A stretch of 64,000 nt of DNA from G965230065 sp965230065 (lineage in GTDB: Bacteria > Bacteroidota > Bacteroidia > Cytophagales > Cyclobacteriaceae), in assembly GCA_965230065.1 (NCBI GenBank), contig OZ245942.1, positions 4,278,001-4,342,000 of the forward strand. Reading direction: 5' to 3'. A program made the position numbers and the translations under genes. Of the stretch, positions 1 through 8,303 are shown piece after piece. Numbering within the stretch: position 1 is the first letter of the stretch; the number at the start of each line of letters is the position of its first letter. Under the pieces are notes generated by a model. That model was not told where the DNA came from. It saw only the letters and a list, made by a program, of their open reading frames with translations, and made no database searches.

Positions 1-230
1 CAAATCCCTACGGGATTGTCATCCGTTGATTGTTGCCAGGCAGTAATGTATTCCAGTGCCTCGGCCAGATAAAAATCTTCCAGGGTATCGTAGAATACTA
101 CTTTAAAACCGGGCCGGGAAAGTTGAAGCATTTTTTCAGGAGTAAGTTGCGCCACTTCTTTGATGAGGGCTTCGTCAAGGGTGGTATAATCCCACCAATC
201 GGGGGCGATAGAACTGAGTTTTCGAGGCAT
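1..230 (-). CDS. Glucosamine-6-phosphate deaminase-like protein, N-terminal part (cut by window edge)
   Basis: Reading the minus strand from an ATG at 230 gives 76 codons open to the window edge, starting MPRKLSSIAPDWWDYTTLDE and containing LSRPGFKVVFYDTLEDFYLA. I recognise this as the start of the NagB-like sugar-phosphate isomerase/deaminase family found in Bacteroidota and Planctomycetes. Such enzymes convert glucosamine-6-phosphate to fructose-6-phosphate and ammonia in the cytoplasm. The catalytic residues lie outside the window, so the activity is inferred. It is third in a minus-strand cluster after a Gfo/Idh/MocA oxidoreductase and a PIG-L deacetylase, which fits amino-sugar catabolism. 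A 19-bp perfect palindrome sits just upstream of its start. Confidence 0.75.
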   Translation of the reverse strand, partial: MPRKLSSIAPDWWDYTTLDEALIKEVAQLTPEKMLQLSRPGFKVVFYDTLEDFYLAEALEYITAWQQSTDDNPVGI

Positions 231-261
231 AATTGATTCATTTAGTGTTTTTCTTTGAGAG

Positions 262-305
262 GTGTCCGCCACTTCTTGTGAGATTGCACAAGAAGTGGCG
301 GACAC
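262..305. repeat. Perfect 19-bp inverted repeat with 6-nt loop
   Basis: Arms 262-280 (GTGTCCGCCACTTCTTGTG) and 287-305 are perfect reverse complements around a 6-nt loop (281-286). The hairpin sits in the 123-bp gap between the PIG-L gene and the deaminase-like gene, both on the minus strand. Neither strand has a T-run after the stem, so it does not look like a standard intrinsic terminator. It could be a REP-like dispersed palindrome, or a transcript-processing or attenuating stem that sets the level of the downstream gene. It occurs only once in this window. Confidence 0.85.
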
Positions 306-353
306 GTGTTATTCAGAAATGCCAAAGCAGTTGAAGAAATGCAGGTATAAAAA

Positions 354-1148
354 CTAATACCCTTCTTCTAACATCCTTTCATAGGCTTCATTGATTAAAT
401 AATCTTTACCCAAATCCTGTAAGGGGTCAGCCTCTGGACCACAGAAGCCATAATGCAAGTGCCTGCGCCATCCTTCAGCATGCATAAACTGTTGGGACAT
501 CCGCCCAACTTCTAAAGAAATATCTTCCATCGTTTGCAGGTACGAGTTCATTTTTTGACTGGCATCCAGCCAATGTTGCTGGCTTTGGTGTGCTTTCAAG
601 GCTTCCATTTTGGCAGCTTGTACGGCAGCAGTATTTACAAAAGCACCTGCCATCACTTTTCGGCGCAAAGCATCCCGAAGGCCATGGGGCATGGCATGGT
701 ACACGGTACACGCATAATTTTCAGTGGGGTGGGAGGGTGTTGTCTCAAAATTTGGCATGCCTCGGGCAAATGCTGCCGTTACAGCCAGGCGACAGGTGTT
801 GGTATGGTCTTCCATATAATCTGCCGGAGAATGGGTCAGTAAAACGGTTGGCTGCACTTCCCGAATGATGCCTGCCAACTGCCTGAGTGTTTTGAGGTCA
901 TACATTATTTCCAGGTCATCGCAGAGTGGTGGGTGAAAATATGCACCCAAAATTTCAGCGGCTGCCTGGGCTTCTCCGAGCCTGACTTTCCGGGTAGTAG
1001 CTGCATCGTATTCTACACTGCCGCAGCTGCCAGAGGCAAGGTTCATATAGTGGATTTCATACCCGGCATTTTTGAGAAGCAACAGTGTACCTGCCATCAT
1101 AAACTCGATGTCGTCAGGATGGGCAGCAATGGCAAAGGCAGTTTTCAT
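354..1148 (-). CDS. PIG-L (LmbE-like) family deacetylase
   Basis: This 264-aa cytoplasmic protein has no signal peptide. It carries the zinc-binding AHPDD motif of the PIG-L/LmbE fold at residues 9-13 (His10, Asp13), the HSPADY segment near 106-111 and the third ligand candidate His115 in DHTN. Family members remove N-acetyl groups from GlcNAc-containing substrates such as GlcNAc-PI, GlcNAc-inositol, chitobiose or bacillithiol precursors. The start codon is 12 bp after the stop of the Gfo/Idh/MocA gene, so the two are almost certainly co-transcribed, and a NagB-like deaminase follows. The set suggests deacetylation then deamination of an N-acetylated amino sugar. The exact substrate cannot be read from the sequence. 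Confidence 0.9.
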   Translation of the reverse strand: MKTAFAIAAHPDDIEFMMAGTLLLLKNAGYEIHYMNLASGSCGSVEYDAATTRKVRLGEAQAAAEILGAYFHPPLCDDLEIMYDLKTLRQLAGIIREVQPTVLLTHSPADYMEDHTNTCRLAVTAAFARGMPNFETTPSHPTENYACTVYHAMPHGLRDALRRKVMAGAFVNTAAVQAAKMEALKAHQSQQHWLDASQKMNSYLQTMEDISLEVGRMSQQFMHAEGWRRHLHYGFCGPEADPLQDLGKDYLINEAYERMLEEGY

Positions 1149-1160
1149 CTTTGAGGGAAT

Positions 1161-2186
1161 TTATGAGAGCTTTACAGGTTTCCCCGTCGCAGCCGATTGA
1201 TCTGCCGCAAAGATGATTTCATGGGTTTTCATGGCATCTTTCAGGCTGGTGAGTGGCATTTCTTCTCCTTTTTCTATAGATTCAAAAAATACCTCAAATT
1301 GCTTTTGGTAAGGGTGGTCGGTAACATCCCCGGAATCCAGCATTTTCATAGATAGTTCGCTCCATGCGTTTTTATCAGTGCCCAGTTTCATTGAGTGAAA
1401 TTTGTTGTCCAAAAGACTGCCCTGGCTTCCACAGAGATGGGTGTGAAAATAATAAGGTTGCAAACAATCTACAATGGCTGCACATTTGCCAATACGCCCA
1501 CTTTTGAACTTCAATATGGTGACGCTGCTGGTGGGGTACTCGTAAGGCTCAAAAATTTCACTGCTGGATTTAGTATCGTAACTGGTAACCTCTTCTACAT
1601 CGGTGCCCATACACAACAGCAATGCATCCAGGGCATGGCAGCCTGCTGTGAGCAATGAACTCCCTCCCGCATCTTTACGAATATTCCACCGAAAAGGACT
1701 GTACCAGGGGCCAATACCATGATAATAATCAATTTCTCCATAATGCAGGTTGCCCAGCAATCCTTCGTCAATCACCGCTTTGGTAGCCAGGAACTGGTTG
1801 GAATAACGACATTCAAAGCAAATACAAAGTTGCACTCCGGCTTTTTTTACAGCTGCTTCCACAGCCTGGCAATCTTCCCATGAGAGGGCGAGGGGTTTTT
1901 CCAGGATGATATGTTTCCCGGCTTCGGCTGCGGCTATGGCTTGTTCTTTGTGTTGATAGGGATAACTACAAATGGAAACCGCATCCAGATTCTTATCGGC
2001 GAGCATTGCATCCAAATCAGTATAAGTTTTAATTTGTGAACCGGCTTGTTCACTGACTTCTTTGTCGTTGAGCTGGCGGGAAGAATATACCGCTGATACC
2101 TGGGCAGTTTCGCTGGCATTGATGGCATCGATGTGGGCGGTAGCTACCCAACCGTACCCGATGATTCCTACATTAAATTTTTTCAC
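1161..2186 (-). CDS. Gfo/Idh/MocA family NAD(P)-dependent oxidoreductase
   Basis: This is an NAD(P)-dependent sugar or inositol dehydrogenase-type protein of 341 aa. The Rossmann dinucleotide motif GIIGYG is at residues 7-12 and the family hallmark EKP is near residues 96-98 (ILEKPLALS), followed by the alpha/beta C-terminal domain. I chose the GTG at 2186 (VKKFNVGIIGYGW) because the Rossmann strand must begin there. An upstream ATG at 2246 would add 20 residues unlike the family. There is no signal peptide, so it is cytoplasmic. It leads an operon with the PIG-L deacetylase 12 bp downstream. The likely role is oxidation or epimerisation of a sugar derivative; the substrate is unknown. Confidence 0.88.
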   Translation of the reverse strand: MKKFNVGIIGYGWVATAHIDAINASETAQVSAVYSSRQLNDKEVSEQAGSQIKTYTDLDAMLADKNLDAVSICSYPYQHKEQAIAAAEAGKHIILEKPLALSWEDCQAVEAAVKKAGVQLCICFECRYSNQFLATKAVIDEGLLGNLHYGEIDYYHGIGPWYSPFRWNIRKDAGGSSLLTAGCHALDALLLCMGTDVEEVTSYDTKSSSEIFEPYEYPTSSVTILKFKSGRIGKCAAIVDCLQPYYFHTHLCGSQGSLLDNKFHSMKLGTDKNAWSELSMKMLDSGDVTDHPYQKQFEVFFESIEKGEEMPLTSLKDAMKTHEIIFAADQSAATGKPVKLS

Positions 2187-2298
2187 AGTTAAATGGTTTA
2201 TGGAAGTTAAAGGACAAAAGGCTATAAAAAGTAAGTTATAACTCAAGCTATAAGATTAGGGTAAAAAGCGCAACGTATTTCTTTAAAATTTTAACTTT

Positions 2299-3039
2299 TT
2301 AGGCATATTGCTTTTCAGTTACGAAGCGATATAAGTAAGGAGCTTTGTGGGCTTCTCCGGTAAACTTCTTGGCAATTCGTTCTAAAATACCCAGATTAAG
2401 CATTTTACGCTGAAAAGATGAGCGTCGAAGCGGTTGCCCCAAAATTGTTTCATACAGTTTTTGGAGTTCGCCCATGGTGAAAGTTTCCGGCAATAAATTG
2501 AAACCGATCAGTTTCCGGTCCAGGTTGGCGCGAAGTGTATCTAAAGCTTTTTGGACAATCTGATTGTGATCCAGCATCAGGCCGGGCAATGCAGGCAGGT
2601 CACACCATTCGCAGCTGTCTGATAACGCATCGGGAATCGGAATGGCTTTTGTAAAGTCAACCAATGCATAGTAACCTACCGAGATAAACCGCTTCAGCAG
2701 CCAGTGGTTGTCAGTATCGCCAAGCTCGTTGCCTGTCATGATGGCCTGCATGGTAGCTTTATCGTGCCGGCTCATATCCCCAAAAGTATAAAACTGGTCC
2801 AGATAAATATCCTGAAGTCCTGTGCGCTCGTGCAATACTCTTTTCGCTGCATCATTGAGGTTTTCCTTTTTTTTGATAAACCCACCGGGCAAGGCCCATA
2901 AATCGGTATTTTTGTACTTTAGCAGCAGGATTTTTAGCTGGCCCTGGTGAAACCCAAAAATCACAGTGTCAACAGAAAGGCCAGGTAGCAGGCCGTTGCC
3001 ATCAGAAGGTACATTGGCTGGAAGCTTTGTGTTATCCAT
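2299..3039 (-). CDS. NrtR/AraR-type transcriptional regulator with degenerate Nudix domain
   Basis: This 246-aa protein has an N-terminal Nudix fold (about residues 20-155) and a C-terminal winged-helix region (about 165-246). The Nudix box starts at Gly53 and has Glu59, but the catalytic REUxEE core reads RVLHER (67-72). Two metal-binding glutamates are thus replaced by Val68 and Arg72, and hydrolase activity is unlikely. This matches the NrtR family, in which a dead or weak Nudix domain senses a nucleotide or sugar and the winged helix binds DNA. In Bacteroides, relatives (AraR) control sugar catabolism. A palindrome at 3098-3122, just upstream of its own promoter, is the probable operator. 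It is transcribed divergently from the esterase gene. Confidence 0.85.
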   Translation of the reverse strand: MDNTKLPANVPSDGNGLLPGLSVDTVIFGFHQGQLKILLLKYKNTDLWALPGGFIKKKENLNDAAKRVLHERTGLQDIYLDQFYTFGDMSRHDKATMQAIMTGNELGDTDNHWLLKRFISVGYYALVDFTKAIPIPDALSDSCEWCDLPALPGLMLDHNQIVQKALDTLRANLDRKLIGFNLLPETFTMGELQKLYETILGQPLRRSSFQRKMLNLGILERIAKKFTGEAHKAPYLYRFVTEKQYA

Positions 3040-3063
3040 TGCTGTTCATTTACCTGCAATAAA

Positions 3064-3094
3064 CAAAAATATTTGGGAATATAGTGGGAAACAA
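3064..3094 (-). promoter_or_regulatory. Predicted Bacteroidota-type promoter of the Nudix regulator gene
   Basis: On the minus strand a -7 box TATTTTTG (3071-3064, consensus TAnnTTTG) is preceded at 20 nt by a -33 TTG (3094-3092). This is the spacing expected for the primary sigma factor of Bacteroidota. It places the transcription start near 3060, about 20 nt before the ATG at 3039. The prediction rests on consensus matching only. Confidence 0.6.
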
Positions 3095-3097
3095 TTA

Positions 3098-3122
3098 TTA
3101 TTGTCTCGAAGTGCGACAATAA
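3098..3122. promoter_or_regulatory. Palindromic operator candidate in the divergent Nudix-regulator/esterase intergenic region
   Basis: TTATTGTC (3098-3105) and GACAATAA (3115-3122) form a perfect 8-bp inverted repeat with a 9-bp centre. It starts 3 bp upstream of the predicted -33 element of the regulator gene and lies between two divergent genes. Size and position fit a dimeric winged-helix regulator, most simply the neighbouring NrtR/AraR-like protein controlling itself and perhaps the esterase operon. The link to that protein is inference. Confidence 0.6.
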
Positions 3123-3202
3123 CAAAAATTTTCAAAGTTAACCACTGTTTGGCACAGGGTTCATATTCACCTCATTCCTTTCACTTTATTGGATAAAATT
3201 TT

Positions 3203-4780
3203 ATGAAAGCGTTCTTATTCCTTTGCTTGTTAACCATCCCGGCCATAACGATTGCCCAAAAGGACAATAAAAATAAGCTGCTCAGGGTCAAGACTGTCAA
3301 TGGTATTGTGGAAGGGACAGACGTCTCTGGTATCTCCACATTCAAAGGGATTCCTTTTGCCCAACCACCCGTAGGAGAGCTCCGCTGGAAGCCACCCCAG
3401 TCTGTGAAAAACTGGGAAGGCATACTTCAGGCTGATCAGTTTGGGCCTCGGGCGATGCAACGGGCTATTTTTAGCGATATGCAGTTCCGTTCTGACGGCA
3501 TGAGCGAGGATTGCCTTTATTTAAATGTATGGACACCTGCAAAAACTGGGGACGAACGTTTACCTGTACTGGTATATTTTTATGGGGGCGGTTTGTTTGC
3601 CGGTGACGGTTCAGAGCCACGGTACGATGGAGAAAGCATGGCTCGCAAGGGAATTGTTACACTCACTGTAAATTATCGCCTCAACGTATTCGGCTTTTTT
3701 GCCCATCCGGAGTTAACAAAGGAGTCGCCCCAGCAGGCATCTGGAAATTATGGCTATCTCGATCAGCAGGCAGCTTTGCATTGGGTCCAGGAAAATATTG
3801 CTTCATTTGGTGGTGACCCTGCCCGGGTTACCATCGCCGGGGAATCTGCCGGATCGATATCGGTTAGTGCACAAATGGCTTCTCCTTTGTCTAGGAGACT
3901 CATTGCCGGAGCCATTGGTGAAAGTGGGTCATTGCTGGGCGCACTTCCTGCTATTCCTTTAGCCGATGCAGAGGAAAACGGAGTTAAATTTGCCAAAATG
4001 TTAGGTGAAAAATCACTGGCAGCACTAAGGAGTATGCCAGCCGACGAACTTCTCGAGGCAACGGCCATGCAGGGAACACCCCGTTTTTCTTCAACAGTTG
4101 ACGGGTATTTCCTGCCAAAACCACCCATGGATATTTACACCGCTGGTGAACAAGCCCAGGTTCCCTTGTTGTTGGGATGGAATTCTGAAGAAATGAATTA
4201 TCGGTATATCATGAGAGACAAAGAACTGACTCCGGAGAATTATGCCGAAGTGGTGAAAAAACTTTACGGAAATCAGGCAGAGGAAGCCTTAAGCTTATAT
4301 GGAGGAACTACCAATGAAGAAATAATGCAAGCAGCCACAGACCTGGCTGGAGACCGGTTTATTGGTTATAGTACCTGGAAATGGGGCGATATACATGCAA
4401 AAACGGGGGGAAACCCAGTGTATCGTTACTATTACACCCGTCCTCGTCCGCGCATGCGTGCTGATGCCGATAATGATAACCCTTCTGTGACAAAAGGTGC
4501 AGTACATTCTGCTGAAATTGAATATGCCATGGGTAACCTTCCTACCAACAGGGTTTATGACTGGCAGCCGGAAGATTATCAGGTTTCTGCAATCATGCAG
4601 GAATACTTTGCCAATTTTATTAAGCATGGAAACCCAAATGGTTTGGGTGTTCCGGAATGGCCTGCCATCAATAGTGGGGAAACTCCCAAAGTAATGTACA
4701 TTGATGTGGACACAAATACGAAGCCCGAACAACATCGTGACCGCTATTTGTTTCTGGATCAATTACATCTATCAAACTAA
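3203..4780 (+). CDS. Secreted type-B carboxylesterase/lipase family protein
   Basis: This 525-aa alpha/beta-hydrolase has an N-terminal signal peptide (MKAFLFLCLLTIPAITIAQ). It has the type-B carboxylesterase signatures EDCLYLNVW and GESAGSIS, where the nucleophile is about Ser215. The acid is probably the Glu in GWNSEEMNY and the histidine is the one in VHSAEIEYAMG. The protein should hydrolyse carboxyl esters in the periplasm or outside the cell, for example acyl or aryl esters on plant or algal carbohydrates. Length is normal for the pnbA-like family. It opens the plus-strand block and is divergent from the NrtR/AraR-like regulator. The next gene starts 33 bp downstream, suggesting co-transcription. 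Confidence 0.92.
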   Translation: MKAFLFLCLLTIPAITIAQKDNKNKLLRVKTVNGIVEGTDVSGISTFKGIPFAQPPVGELRWKPPQSVKNWEGILQADQFGPRAMQRAIFSDMQFRSDGMSEDCLYLNVWTPAKTGDERLPVLVYFYGGGLFAGDGSEPRYDGESMARKGIVTLTVNYRLNVFGFFAHPELTKESPQQASGNYGYLDQQAALHWVQENIASFGGDPARVTIAGESAGSISVSAQMASPLSRRLIAGAIGESGSLLGALPAIPLADAEENGVKFAKMLGEKSLAALRSMPADELLEATAMQGTPRFSSTVDGYFLPKPPMDIYTAGEQAQVPLLLGWNSEEMNYRYIMRDKELTPENYAEVVKKLYGNQAEEALSLYGGTTNEEIMQAATDLAGDRFIGYSTWKWGDIHAKTGGNPVYRYYYTRPRPRMRADADNDNPSVTKGAVHSAEIEYAMGNLPTNRVYDWQPEDYQVSAIMQEYFANFIKHGNPNGLGVPEWPAINSGETPKVMYIDVDTNTKPEQHRDRYLFLDQLHLSN

Positions 4781-4813
4781 GATTATTCAAAAATTTAATT
4801 AAAAGTGATTTCA

Positions 4814-7800
4814 ATGAAGCGTATTTTTCTCATATTTTCAGCCTTAAGTATCCTTTTTTTTAGTGCATGCAGTAACCAGCGGGAAGGGAAACCCAGGGTA
4901 TTGGTATTTTCAAAAACGGCTGGGTTTGTCCATACATCTATTCCTAAAGGTATCGAAGCGATTCAAAAACTGGGTGCCGAAAATGGTTTTGAGGTAGATA
5001 CTACCAAGAATGCTGCGATGTTTCAGGAAGATAACCTGGAGAAATATGCGGCTGTTATCTTTTTAAATACAACCGGCAATGTGCTTGACTACAGGCAGGA
5101 AGCTGCATTTGAACGTTACATCCAATCGGGTGGGGGCTTTGTAGGCATACATGCGGCCAGCGATACAGAGTACGACTGGCATTGGTATGGAAGAATGGTG
5201 GGAGGGTATTTTAAAAGCCACCCAAAACCCCAGGAGGCAAAGTTTATCATCAAAGATAAAAACTTTGGTGCTACTTCTTTTTTTACCGACTCTGTTTGGC
5301 AGCGCACGGACGAGCTTTACAACTTTAAGATGCTGAACCCGGATGTGCACGTACTGATGACCATAGACGAATCTTCATACGAGGGGGGAGAGAATGGGGC
5401 CTACCATCCCATGAGCTGGTATCACAATTACGATGGGGGACGGGCATTTTTCACAGCCCTGGGCCATACAGAAGAAAGCTATGCAGAGGCAAATTATCTG
5501 AAACACTTACTGGGCGGTATACAGTATGCAATGGGTAAGAATGAAAAGCTGAATTATGCCAAAGCGAAAACACTGCTTCCTCCGGAAGAAGAGCGTTTTG
5601 CCAAGACCCAGCTTGCCATGGGAGATTTCTTTGAACCTACAGAAATGACCATTTTGCCCAACTTTGATATACTGATTACGCAGCGCAGGGGAGAAATACT
5701 GCTTTATAAAAATGAAACAGGTGAAGTGAAACAGGCAGGTTTTCTGGATGCGTACTACAAAACTTCAGTGCCCGGTGTGAATGCAGAAGAAGGGGTGTTG
5801 GGTATTGCCAAAGACCCGGATTTTGCCAACAACCACTGGGTATATATCTATTACAGCCCCGCAGATACGGCTGTGAATCGCTTATCCAGGTTTACCTATG
5901 AAAATGAAACGATAGACAATGCAACCGAAAAAGTAATTCTTGACGTAAAATCACAACGTGAAATTTGCTGCCATACAGGCGGTTCCATTGCTTTTGGGCC
6001 TGATGGTTTGTTATATTTATCAACAGGGGATAATGCTACCCCTTTTAATGAACCTGAAGCAACTTATGTAAATAATGGCTTTGGCCCATTGAACGATTTA
6101 CCGGGAAAGCAACAGTATGATGCCAGGCGTTCTTCCAGTAATACCAACGACTTACGTGGCAAGATCATCCGCATTAAGGTAAATGATGATGCGACTTATG
6201 ATATACCTGAAGGAAACCTGTTTCCGGAGGGTACCGATAAAGCCCGGCCGGAAATTTACGTGATGGGCAACCGGAACCCTTACAGAATTTCGGTAGACCA
6301 AAAAAACAGCAATCTCTATTGGGGAGAAGTAGGCCCTGATGCCCGGGCCGACAGCATGGATACACGGGGGCCACGTGGCTATGATGAAGTAAATCAGGCA
6401 CAACAGGCCGGTTATTTCGGGTGGCCGCTGTTTGTGGGCGACAACTACCCATACCGTGAGTATGATTATGCTACCGGCACATCAGGAGAAGCTTTTGACC
6501 CACAGCGTCCGGTCAATCGTTCAGCCAACAATACCGGGTTGAAAGAACTGCCTCCTGCCCAGCCGGCCTTTATATGGTATCCGTATGCTGAGTCTAAAGA
6601 TTTTCCGCAACTGGGTTCTGGCGGAAGAAATGCCATGGCAGGACCGGTGTATTATACTGATATGTACCCCGAGGCTACGCGCCTGCCCGATTATTACAAC
6701 GGAAAACTGATTATATATGATTGGATTCGCGGCTGGATAAAAGCCGTAAGCATGTTTGAAAATGGAGCGTATAAAAAAATGGAGCCATTTTTCCCGTCAA
6801 TTGAGGTGAATGCCCTGATTGACATGGAGGTGGGCCCCGATGGTAAATTATACCTGTTGGAGTATGGCAGTGGGTGGTTTTCTAAAAATGAAAATGCCGG
6901 GTTGTTCAGGATTGATTTCAATGCGGGTAATATTCCTCCAAAAGTTACTGACTTTCAGGTAAACAAAATTTCTGGTGAATTACCTTTTGAAATTACAGCT
7001 ACCGCAAAAGCCACTGACCTGGAAAATGATTCGATCACATATATTTGGGACCTGGGTGATGGCAACACCCGAGAAACCGACGAACCGGTGCTGAAATACA
7101 CCTATTCTACGGCGGGCGACTACAATATAACAGTAGAAGCAGAAGACCCACACGGAGCTTCCTCCAAAAGTGATTTAATTCATGTATATGCCGGGAATGA
7201 AATACCGGAGGTAGCGATAGAAGTTACTGAAGGAAACCGGTCTTTTTACCTGCCCGGCGTGCCTTTCCGTTATCAGGTGAATGTAACAGATAAAAATGAA
7301 CAAATAGCCGTAAACCCGCAAAATCTGATGGTTTCTGTAGATTATATTGAGGGTTATGATAAAGCAGGTGACAACATGGGGCATCAACAAGGCGAAGCAC
7401 TTATTGAAGGTAAAAACCTTACGCTTTCCCTGGATTGTAAAAGCTGTCATAAAGAAAATGAAAAGTCTATTGGGCCGTCATACGTGCAGGTAGCACAGAA
7501 ATACAAGAGCGATACTGATGCCATGAGTTACCTCACCCAAAAAGTGATCAAAGGCGGTGGAGGTGTGTGGGGGGAAACAGCCATGGCAGCCCACCCCACC
7601 CTGGCCGAAGGCGATGTACGTTTGATGGTTTCCTGGATTATGTCGCTGGCTGGCAATACCAATCAGAAAAAATCCCTGCCTGTGTCAGGCTCCATCAACC
7701 CCGAAACAGGCCAGAAACCCAATACCTCCCTTGTTTTGTCGGCTAGTTATACCGATGAGGGAGGGCCAAATATCAAACCTTTGACGGGAAGAAACACCTT

Positions 7801-8212
7801 AGTGCTGAGGAGTAATAATTTGTCATTTACAGGGAGTGAAGAAGTAGAGGGTTTTGCCCCCTTCAAATTTGATGGCAAGTACCTGATGGTGTACCCGCAG
7901 GAAAAAGGTTGGTTTGCCCTGGACAAAATTGATTTGCAAAACATAAAATCCATCCAAATCATGAGTGCATGGCAGGAAACCCCTAAAGTTGGGCTCAATT
8001 ATGAAATAAGGCTGGATGCGCCTGATGGTGCATTGATAGGGACAGGAAAAATGCCAGCCCCACAGGCAGGACAGCAAATGGGTATTGCTGCTGTGCCTGT
8101 TGAAGGCCCAACAGATGGGAAGCTTCATGACCTTTACTTCATTTATTTACCTGAAAACTCCCGGGAAGCAATGCAGGCAGGAGTGGTAGGAGTACAGTTT
8201 AACGGAAAGTAA
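4814..8212 (+). CDS. Multidomain lipoprotein: ThuA + PQQ-type sugar dehydrogenase propeller + PKD + cytochrome c
   Basis: This 1132-aa lipoprotein has its lipobox Cys at about residue 19 (LFFSAC). Domains in order are: ThuA/glutamine-amidotransferase-like (about 25-245); a glucose/sorbosone dehydrogenase-type six-bladed propeller (about 260-700); a PKD domain with the WDLGDG motif (about 710-795); a mono-haem cytochrome c with CKSCH at about 875-879; and a C-terminal beta-sandwich like a carbohydrate-binding module. Such fusions occur in Bacteroidota and Planctomycetes and are thought to oxidise sugars, passing electrons through the attached haem. I chose the ATG at 4814, which places a clean signal sequence at the N-terminus; a GTG at 4805 would add three residues. 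Substrate and cofactor are inferred. Confidence 0.88.
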   Translation: MKRIFLIFSALSILFFSACSNQREGKPRVLVFSKTAGFVHTSIPKGIEAIQKLGAENGFEVDTTKNAAMFQEDNLEKYAAVIFLNTTGNVLDYRQEAAFERYIQSGGGFVGIHAASDTEYDWHWYGRMVGGYFKSHPKPQEAKFIIKDKNFGATSFFTDSVWQRTDELYNFKMLNPDVHVLMTIDESSYEGGENGAYHPMSWYHNYDGGRAFFTALGHTEESYAEANYLKHLLGGIQYAMGKNEKLNYAKAKTLLPPEEERFAKTQLAMGDFFEPTEMTILPNFDILITQRRGEILLYKNETGEVKQAGFLDAYYKTSVPGVNAEEGVLGIAKDPDFANNHWVYIYYSPADTAVNRLSRFTYENETIDNATEKVILDVKSQREICCHTGGSIAFGPDGLLYLSTGDNATPFNEPEATYVNNGFGPLNDLPGKQQYDARRSSSNTNDLRGKIIRIKVNDDATYDIPEGNLFPEGTDKARPEIYVMGNRNPYRISVDQKNSNLYWGEVGPDARADSMDTRGPRGYDEVNQAQQAGYFGWPLFVGDNYPYREYDYATGTSGEAFDPQRPVNRSANNTGLKELPPAQPAFIWYPYAESKDFPQLGSGGRNAMAGPVYYTDMYPEATRLPDYYNGKLIIYDWIRGWIKAVSMFENGAYKKMEPFFPSIEVNALIDMEVGPDGKLYLLEYGSGWFSKNENAGLFRIDFNAGNIPPKVTDFQVNKISGELPFEITATAKATDLENDSITYIWDLGDGNTRETDEPVLKYTYSTAGDYNITVEAEDPHGASSKSDLIHVYAGNEIPEVAIEVTEGNRSFYLPGVPFRYQVNVTDKNEQIAVNPQNLMVSVDYIEGYDKAGDNMGHQQGEALIEGKNLTLSLDCKSCHKENEKSIGPSYVQVAQKYKSDTDAMSYLTQKVIKGGGGVWGETAMAAHPTLAEGDVRLMVSWIMSLAGNTNQKKSLPVSGSINPETGQKPNTSLVLSASYTDEGGPNIKPLTGRNTLVLRSNNLSFTGSEEVEGFAPFKFDGKYLMVYPQEKGWFALDKIDLQNIKSIQIMSAWQETPKVGLNYEIRLDAPDGALIGTGKMPAPQAGQQMGIAAVPVEGPTDGKLHDLYFIYLPENSREAMQAGVVGVQFNGK

Positions 8213-8303
8213 AATATCGGGCTGAAGATGGAATAATGCACGGAAAATTATGAGATCATGAAAAAAAATATTTGTTTTGATACTCGTAAATTCCCTTATG
8301 TGC

